Source: Chitinophagaceae bacterium
Lineage (GTDB): Bacteria; Bacteroidota; Bacteroidia; Chitinophagales; Chitinophagaceae
Length of the DNA: 10,791 nt
Assembly: GCA_003132765.1 (NCBI GenBank)
Contig: PKYU01000179.1
Span: forward strand, 1 to 10,791
Direction: 5' to 3'
Position 1 is the stretch's first letter. Every line of letters begins with the position of its first letter. A model generated the notes under the pieces. The model was not told where the DNA came from and made no database searches. It saw only the letters and a list, made by a program, of their open reading frames with translations. A program made the position numbers and the translations under genes. Positions 6,689 to 10,791 of the stretch are shown in pieces.

Positions 6689-6755
6689 CAATTCTGATTT
6701 TTTTCTGAAGTTAATATTACCATTAGATTAAGAAAACATCATCCTTAGGTTAAAT

Positions 6756-6770
6756 CCCCTCGAGCCCCTC
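6756..6770. repeat. GC-rich direct repeat upstream of the receptor promoter
   Basis: CCCCTC is repeated at 6756-6761 and 6765-6770 (9-base period) with CTCGAG between, an island of high GC in an AT-rich gap. It is centred about 30 bases upstream of the receptor -7 element, close to where activators bind. Function is inferred from position only. Confidence 0.25.
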
Positions 6771-6790
6771 ATATTTTATACCTGCTGTAA

Positions 6791-6798
6791 TATGTTTG
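6791..6798 (+). promoter_or_regulatory. -7 promoter element of the TonB-dependent receptor gene
   Basis: TATGTTTG matches the Bacteroidota -7 consensus TAnnTTTG exactly and is followed by C, as is frequent. It lies 29 bases upstream of the ATG at 6828 and contains the alternative in-frame ATG at 6792. No clear TTG is seen 17-21 bases upstream, so the promoter may depend on an activator. Confidence 0.6.
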
Positions 6799-6827
6799 CA
6801 ACTCATAAAAAATTACCTGGTAAAGAA

Positions 6828-9686
6828 ATGAGATTTTTTTTACGACCCTTAAAACTAATTTGCCTCGTTTTTTTTTCGTCCTTCATCAGTACTTCCATCA
6901 AGGCCGGGGATATTAAAGGTTATGTCTATGATTTTGATACGAAGGATCAGCTGATAGGCGCCACTGTTATCCTTAAGCCTGGGGGAAAGAAAACATCAAC
7001 CTCTCTTGATGGAGGTTTTACATATAAAAATATTGCATCGGGAAAATATGAATTGCAAATTTCTTTTGTCGGATATGCAAGTCTGGATACATCAGTAACC
7101 GTTGTAGAAAATGAAAAGAACGTATTTAATTTTTACCTGAAATCAAAGGCTACAAGGCTTTCTGCTATTTTAATAAGATCTTCCCTTAATGGATCAAGCG
7201 ATGAGTTTGCACAGAAGAAAGAGCAATATGCCAATAGCATTGTAAATATTGTATCAGCAAATTCGATAGCTATTTCTCCGGATTTAACGGTTGCCAACGT
7301 GATGCAAAGAATTTCCGGAGTTAGTATTGAGCGGGGAAGTTCAGGGGATGGTCAATACGCTATCATAAGAGGAATGGACAAAAGGTACAATACCACCCTT
7401 ATTAATGGAGTAAAAATTCCAAGTCCTGATAACAGAAACCGCTATGTGCCTTTGGATATTTTCCCATCGGACATCGTTGAGCGGATTGAAGTAATAAAAT
7501 CATTAACTCCTGAAATGGAGGCAGATGCGGCAGGTGGGGTGGTAAATCTTGTTATGAAGAATGCGCCGGATAAATTTAAAGTGGAAGGCAACCTGAGTAC
7601 AGGCTACAGCCAGTTATTCTTTAACAGGGATTTTAGTTCGTTTTCCAAGGGCGCTGTAAACTTAAAATCCCCGGCAGAAATTTTAGGAAAGGGGGTATAT
7701 GCTCCTATATCTTCATTTCCATATAACAACCTGGTAACAAAAGCCGCTATGCCACCCATTAACAAGAATTTTAGCCTTACGATTGGCGACCGCTTTTTAA
7801 ATAATAAACTGGGAGTAATATTTTCCGGCAGTTATCAAAATTCTTACAGGGCGAGTAATTCAAACGTTCTGGAACAGAGCGCTACAGTACCGCCGGCCCC
7901 GGATGAAAATACTGCCCAGCAGCCGGCCATCTCAAATGTGTTTTCCCGCCAATACAGTTCAAGAATTGACCGGTCAGGCGTGGAGGCAAAAATTGATTAT
8001 GATTTTAATGAAAACAATTCTATCAGTCTGTTTGCTACCCGTTTTCAGTTGAATGAAATAAGGTTCAGGTTAACCAGTGATTCACTTTTAGGTGGTTATG
8101 CCACACCGGATAATTTTATAGGTTCCTATGCAATCTATACCAGGACAGAAACTAGGAGTGACCTGCAGGATATCAATAATATTACCCTACAGGGTAAAAA
8201 TTTATTATTTAAGGGAGTATCCGCAGATTGGTCTCTTGCTGGGTCTATAGCAAAGAGACAATTACCAGATATTGCCCAGTTTTCTATCGGGCAGCCGGTA
8301 GACCCCAACACCAACACAGGAACATTTACTATTGGTGCACTCCAAACAGAAGATGAATCCCGGGAATGGATTCATAATACGGATAAAGACCTCGCAGGAT
8401 ATCTTAACCTCCATTACAACTTAAATATCTTTGGACGTGCTGCTTCATTTAGCATTGGCGGGATGTATCGTCATAAAGAAAGGGATAACTACGATAATTC
8501 CTATGATCTCACACCGGTCAGTGATCCGGATTCTGTATATCAAAAATTCGTTTCTATACCGGCTTCTAAATTTACATTCGTACCTGCAAATGGAGCACTC
8601 GGCAATGCAGCTGAAAATCCTGGTATTTACCACGCTTATGAAAATGTATGGGCTGGTTATGGGCAGTTAAAATATTTCATCAGCCGCCGCTTTGAAGCAT
8701 TGGGTGGCCTTAGGGTAGAAGGAACACACCAAAATTATGTGTCTTCCCTGAATCCAGCACTGCCCGGTAAATCAGCAGATATAAAATACATTAATTTTCT
8801 TCCAGGGATACAGGGAAAATATTCTTTTACAAAAAGAAAGGATATCCGGTTTTCCTATTTCAGGAGCATTTTCCGGCCTGCTTTTGCAGACCTGATTCCT
8901 TTTCCTGACAAGAGCAATACGAATGATACATATTTAATAGAAGGGAACCCTTATATAAAGCATACTGTAATTGATAATTTTGATGTTCGGTATGAACTGT
9001 TTCCAAAAGGGCTGGACCAGTTTATGATTGGAACCTTTTATAAGATAATCACAAACCCGATTGAATATGCGTTTGCTCCATTTTCAACTACTACCGGCAG
9101 CTATGGGGCTACCCCTATTTTATCTCCCCAAAATTTTGGAACTGCCAGGAACTTCGGTATTGAATTAGTTTTTAGAAAATATTTCGGCAGTTTTGGTGTG
9201 TCCGGAAATTACACCTTTACCAATTCAGTGGTTAATGCAACTAAGTTGTATGTGTATCTGACTTCTAACAACAGTACCCAATTTTCAAATGTAGCTGATC
9301 GAAGGCCATTGCAGGGACAAAGCGCTCACATAGGTAATTTTTCTTTGTTATATAAAAGTGCGAAAAATAAAATTGACGGACAGCTTGCCCTTGTTTATAC
9401 AGGTGAACGAATCAATACGCTATCCCAATATAAAGGTTTTGATAATTGGGAAAAACCGACCATTAACCTGGACTTTTCTGCCCAAAAGGAATTCGGCAAG
9501 CATTACATCATTTATGTAAAGGCCAACAACCTGCTGAATACTCCTTTCAAATTAATATTGAAGCAGCATAACAATGAGTATGACTCAAAAACCAGGCTTC
9601 CCTTCCAGGTAAGCATTGACTATCTGACGGTTCAATTTGATAGATTCTATGCATCCTATTCAATTGGATTCAGATTTAAATTTTAA
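6828..9686 (+). CDS. TonB-dependent outer membrane receptor with carboxypeptidase-regulatory-like domain
   Basis: A 952-residue receptor from ATG at 6828. Residues 1-26 form a signal peptide (Arg-rich start, then LKLICLVFFSSFISTSIKA). Residues 28-104 are a carboxypeptidase-regulatory-like domain (IKGYVYDFDTKDQLIGATVI, SFVGY). The plug spans about 125-250, with ANVMQRISGVSIERG, IRGMDKRYNTTLING (180-194), a VERIEVIKSLTPEMEADAAGG block and VVNLVMK. The remainder is a beta-barrel ending in FRFKF, the terminal Phe used for outer-membrane assembly. The plug resembles non-SusC receptors of the TonB-Xanth/Caulobacter type more than SusC/RagA. An in-frame ATG at 6792 would add 12 residues and bury the signal peptide, and it sits inside the -7 element, so it is rejected. 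Known role: TonB-powered import of a ligand; the ligand is unknown. The lipoprotein gene follows after 17 bases and is probably cotranscribed. Confidence 0.94.
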   Translation: MRFFLRPLKLICLVFFSSFISTSIKAGDIKGYVYDFDTKDQLIGATVILKPGGKKTSTSLDGGFTYKNIASGKYELQISFVGYASLDTSVTVVENEKNVFNFYLKSKATRLSAILIRSSLNGSSDEFAQKKEQYANSIVNIVSANSIAISPDLTVANVMQRISGVSIERGSSGDGQYAIIRGMDKRYNTTLINGVKIPSPDNRNRYVPLDIFPSDIVERIEVIKSLTPEMEADAAGGVVNLVMKNAPDKFKVEGNLSTGYSQLFFNRDFSSFSKGAVNLKSPAEILGKGVYAPISSFPYNNLVTKAAMPPINKNFSLTIGDRFLNNKLGVIFSGSYQNSYRASNSNVLEQSATVPPAPDENTAQQPAISNVFSRQYSSRIDRSGVEAKIDYDFNENNSISLFATRFQLNEIRFRLTSDSLLGGYATPDNFIGSYAIYTRTETRSDLQDINNITLQGKNLLFKGVSADWSLAGSIAKRQLPDIAQFSIGQPVDPNTNTGTFTIGALQTEDESREWIHNTDKDLAGYLNLHYNLNIFGRAASFSIGGMYRHKERDNYDNSYDLTPVSDPDSVYQKFVSIPASKFTFVPANGALGNAAENPGIYHAYENVWAGYGQLKYFISRRFEALGGLRVEGTHQNYVSSLNPALPGKSADIKYINFLPGIQGKYSFTKRKDIRFSYFRSIFRPAFADLIPFPDKSNTNDTYLIEGNPYIKHTVIDNFDVRYELFPKGLDQFMIGTFYKIITNPIEYAFAPFSTTTGSYGATPILSPQNFGTARNFGIELVFRKYFGSFGVSGNYTFTNSVVNATKLYVYLTSNNSTQFSNVADRRPLQGQSAHIGNFSLLYKSAKNKIDGQLALVYTGERINTLSQYKGFDNWEKPTINLDFSAQKEFGKHYIIYVKANNLLNTPFKLILKQHNNEYDSKTRLPFQVSIDYLTVQFDRFYASYSIGFRFKF

Positions 9687-9703
9687 TTATAAACTATAAA
9701 AAA

Positions 9704-10791
9704 ATGAAACATTTAAAGATTACCGTTTTAGGAATAATGCTCATAGCGGCATTTGCCTCCTGTTCTAAGAACAGTTCCTCAACTACAGTTTCACAAGCAC
9801 AGATACAAGTTGGGCAGGCTGTTAGTAATTCTGCCCCGTTATCGGGTGCTATCAAGGGTACTATGCTTGTAGGGCAAACATATACAATCAATGCTGATGT
9901 AACTGTAAATGCCGGAGATACTCTATTGATACAGAAGGGTGTAAAAGTTCAGGTTAATAATGGAGCCAGCTTTTTTGTGAATGGGATATTGGTAAGCCTT
10001 GGAACAAAGGATGCGCCTGTTACTATCACCGATCCATCCCGCCAGAAAACCACAGGCTCTTCAACAGCAACTTCAGATTCTGCTTATGCAGGAGGATGGG
10101 GAGGAATATGGTGTGGCCCTACGTGTCCCTTACTTGTAATAAAATGGACTCACCTTGATTTCGCTGGGGCAGGTCTACAGACAATTCCATTTGCCGGTCC
10201 TTCTGTTGGTGATCAATATGCAGTATATTTCGGCAATTATAACGGTGTTTTTGTAATGGAAGATTCCTGGATATATGGAACACCTGACGATGCTATCCGA
10301 TATTATGGCGGCAATATTTTCATGGTACGCAATACCCTTGAAAAGTGCGGCGGTACAGGTGGTGATGGCTTTAATGCCAAGGGAGGCACCCAAGGCGTTA
10401 TGGCATATAACGTCATCATAGGCGGCGCTACTAACGGAACCAAATCAGCGAATGATGGAAGTAAAAGCAGGCAATGCATGATTGCTATGTTCAACAACAC
10501 TTATGTGAATGATGGATTCAGGAATACCGGTACTTTTGGTGCAAGAGGCGGAGATATTGAAGTAGAAAATAATTCAAGAGCTCTTGCATATAATAACCTC
10601 ATTGTTGATTGTGCTTTTGGTTTAAGAATTGCAGGTGGAAATAATGTTACTGCTAAGGTTTATCTTGCTGATACAACTGGTCCGCATACCGGTGACTTTA
10701 TTAGCCAAACCGCCTACGGCCATAATTTTTATTACGTAGATGACGTGGCAACTGCCGACCAAATTTTACCTACCAATGTTGCACAGGCAGT
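9704..10791 (+). CDS. parallel beta-helix lipoprotein, 3' end beyond window
   Basis: An open frame from ATG at 9704 gives 362 residues to the window edge. Residues 1-20 are a lipoprotein signal with lipobox FASC, Cys20 being the lipidation site, followed by a Ser/Thr-rich linker. Residues 62-110 carry the pattern that opens many Bacteroidota beta-helix proteins: VNAGDTLLIQKGVKVQVNNG, then FFVNGILVSLGTKDAPVTIT. From about 143 onward short coils rich in Gly and Asn recur (VFVMEDSWIYG, IFMVRNTLEKCGG, GVMAYNVIIGG, MIAMFNNTYVNDG, ALAYNNLIVDC), as in parallel beta-helix repeats. Residues after Cys20 (SKNSSSTT) lack the acidic cluster of known lipoprotein surface-export signals, so surface exposure is not shown. 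It starts 17 bases after the receptor stop behind an A-rich leader, so it is probably in the same operon and may be the receptor's accessory protein. Beta-helix folds are common in polysaccharide-acting proteins, but no catalytic residues could be assigned. Confidence 0.92.
   Translation, partial: MKHLKITVLGIMLIAAFASCSKNSSSTTVSQAQIQVGQAVSNSAPLSGAIKGTMLVGQTYTINADVTVNAGDTLLIQKGVKVQVNNGASFFVNGILVSLGTKDAPVTITDPSRQKTTGSSTATSDSAYAGGWGGIWCGPTCPLLVIKWTHLDFAGAGLQTIPFAGPSVGDQYAVYFGNYNGVFVMEDSWIYGTPDDAIRYYGGNIFMVRNTLEKCGGTGGDGFNAKGGTQGVMAYNVIIGGATNGTKSANDGSKSRQCMIAMFNNTYVNDGFRNTGTFGARGGDIEVENNSRALAYNNLIVDCAFGLRIAGGNNVTAKVYLADTTGPHTGDFISQTAYGHNFYYVDDVATADQILPTNVAQA

Noticed and set aside
6531..6731. 66-codon plus-strand frame overlapping the kinase 3' end
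   Set aside because: It overlaps the conserved ATP-binding end of the kinase in another frame and has no independent support; a frameshift is not needed, since the kinase frame is complete.
8135..8670. Short frames within the receptor gene on both strands
   Set aside because: They are shadows of the receptor reading frame, which is uninterrupted through the region.
9694..10500. Minus-strand frames at 9694-9891, 10175-10393 and 10303-10500
   Set aside because: They run opposite to a lipoprotein gene with a clear lipobox and beta-helix pattern and show no motif themselves.
1..10791. CRISPR array, insertion sequence, integrase, attachment site or phage gene
   Set aside because: No regularly spaced repeats, transposase or integrase motifs, tRNA or flanking repeats were found on either strand by reading.

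Overview
The window looks like a chromosomal stretch of an AT-rich member of the Bacteroidota, most probably of the Chitinophagales/Sphingobacteriales type. The evidence is a SusC/RagA-type TonB-linked receptor, a second TonB-dependent receptor with a carboxypeptidase-regulatory-like N-domain, a Bacteroidota-type hybrid of OmpR regulator and short-sensor histidine kinase, and -7 promoter elements of the form TAnnTTTG instead of sigma-70 -10 boxes. No tRNA, rRNA, CRISPR array, transposase or integrase was seen.

Layout. (1) 1-2738, minus strand: a SusC/RagA-family receptor gene whose 3' end lies beyond the left edge (912 codons visible); a SusD-type partner, if present, would lie further left. 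(2) 2739-3241: AT-rich intergenic DNA with the SusC promoter, an inverted repeat and no convincing gene. (3) 3242-3487, plus: a small, very lysine-rich protein of unknown function. (4) 3763-4377, minus: a PAP2-type membrane phosphatase. (5) 4378-4733: a divergent regulatory region with several candidate operator-like repeats. (6) 4734-6688, plus: response regulator and histidine kinase with a 4-base ATGA overlap. (7) 6828-9686, plus: a TonB-dependent receptor behind its own -7 element. (8) 9704 to the right edge, plus: a parallel beta-helix lipoprotein starting 17 bases after the receptor stop and running out of the window (362 codons visible).

How it may work together (inference). The regulator, kinase, receptor and beta-helix lipoprotein lie on one strand in that order and look like a self-contained sense-and-import (or envelope response) cassette: the kinase senses something at the periplasmic face, the regulator acts on its own promoter region, on the divergent PAP2 phosphatase, on the receptor promoter, or on a combination of these. 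The lipoprotein occupies the place where a SusD protein would sit in a classical polysaccharide locus, but it has a beta-helix fold signature instead. The substrate cannot be told from the sequence. The SusC-type receptor at the left belongs to a separate, oppositely oriented unit.

Both edge genes are open to the window border. Two of the genes have in-frame upstream start codons (TTG at 4395 and ATG at 6792) that fall inside promoter-like elements, so shorter starts are preferred here.
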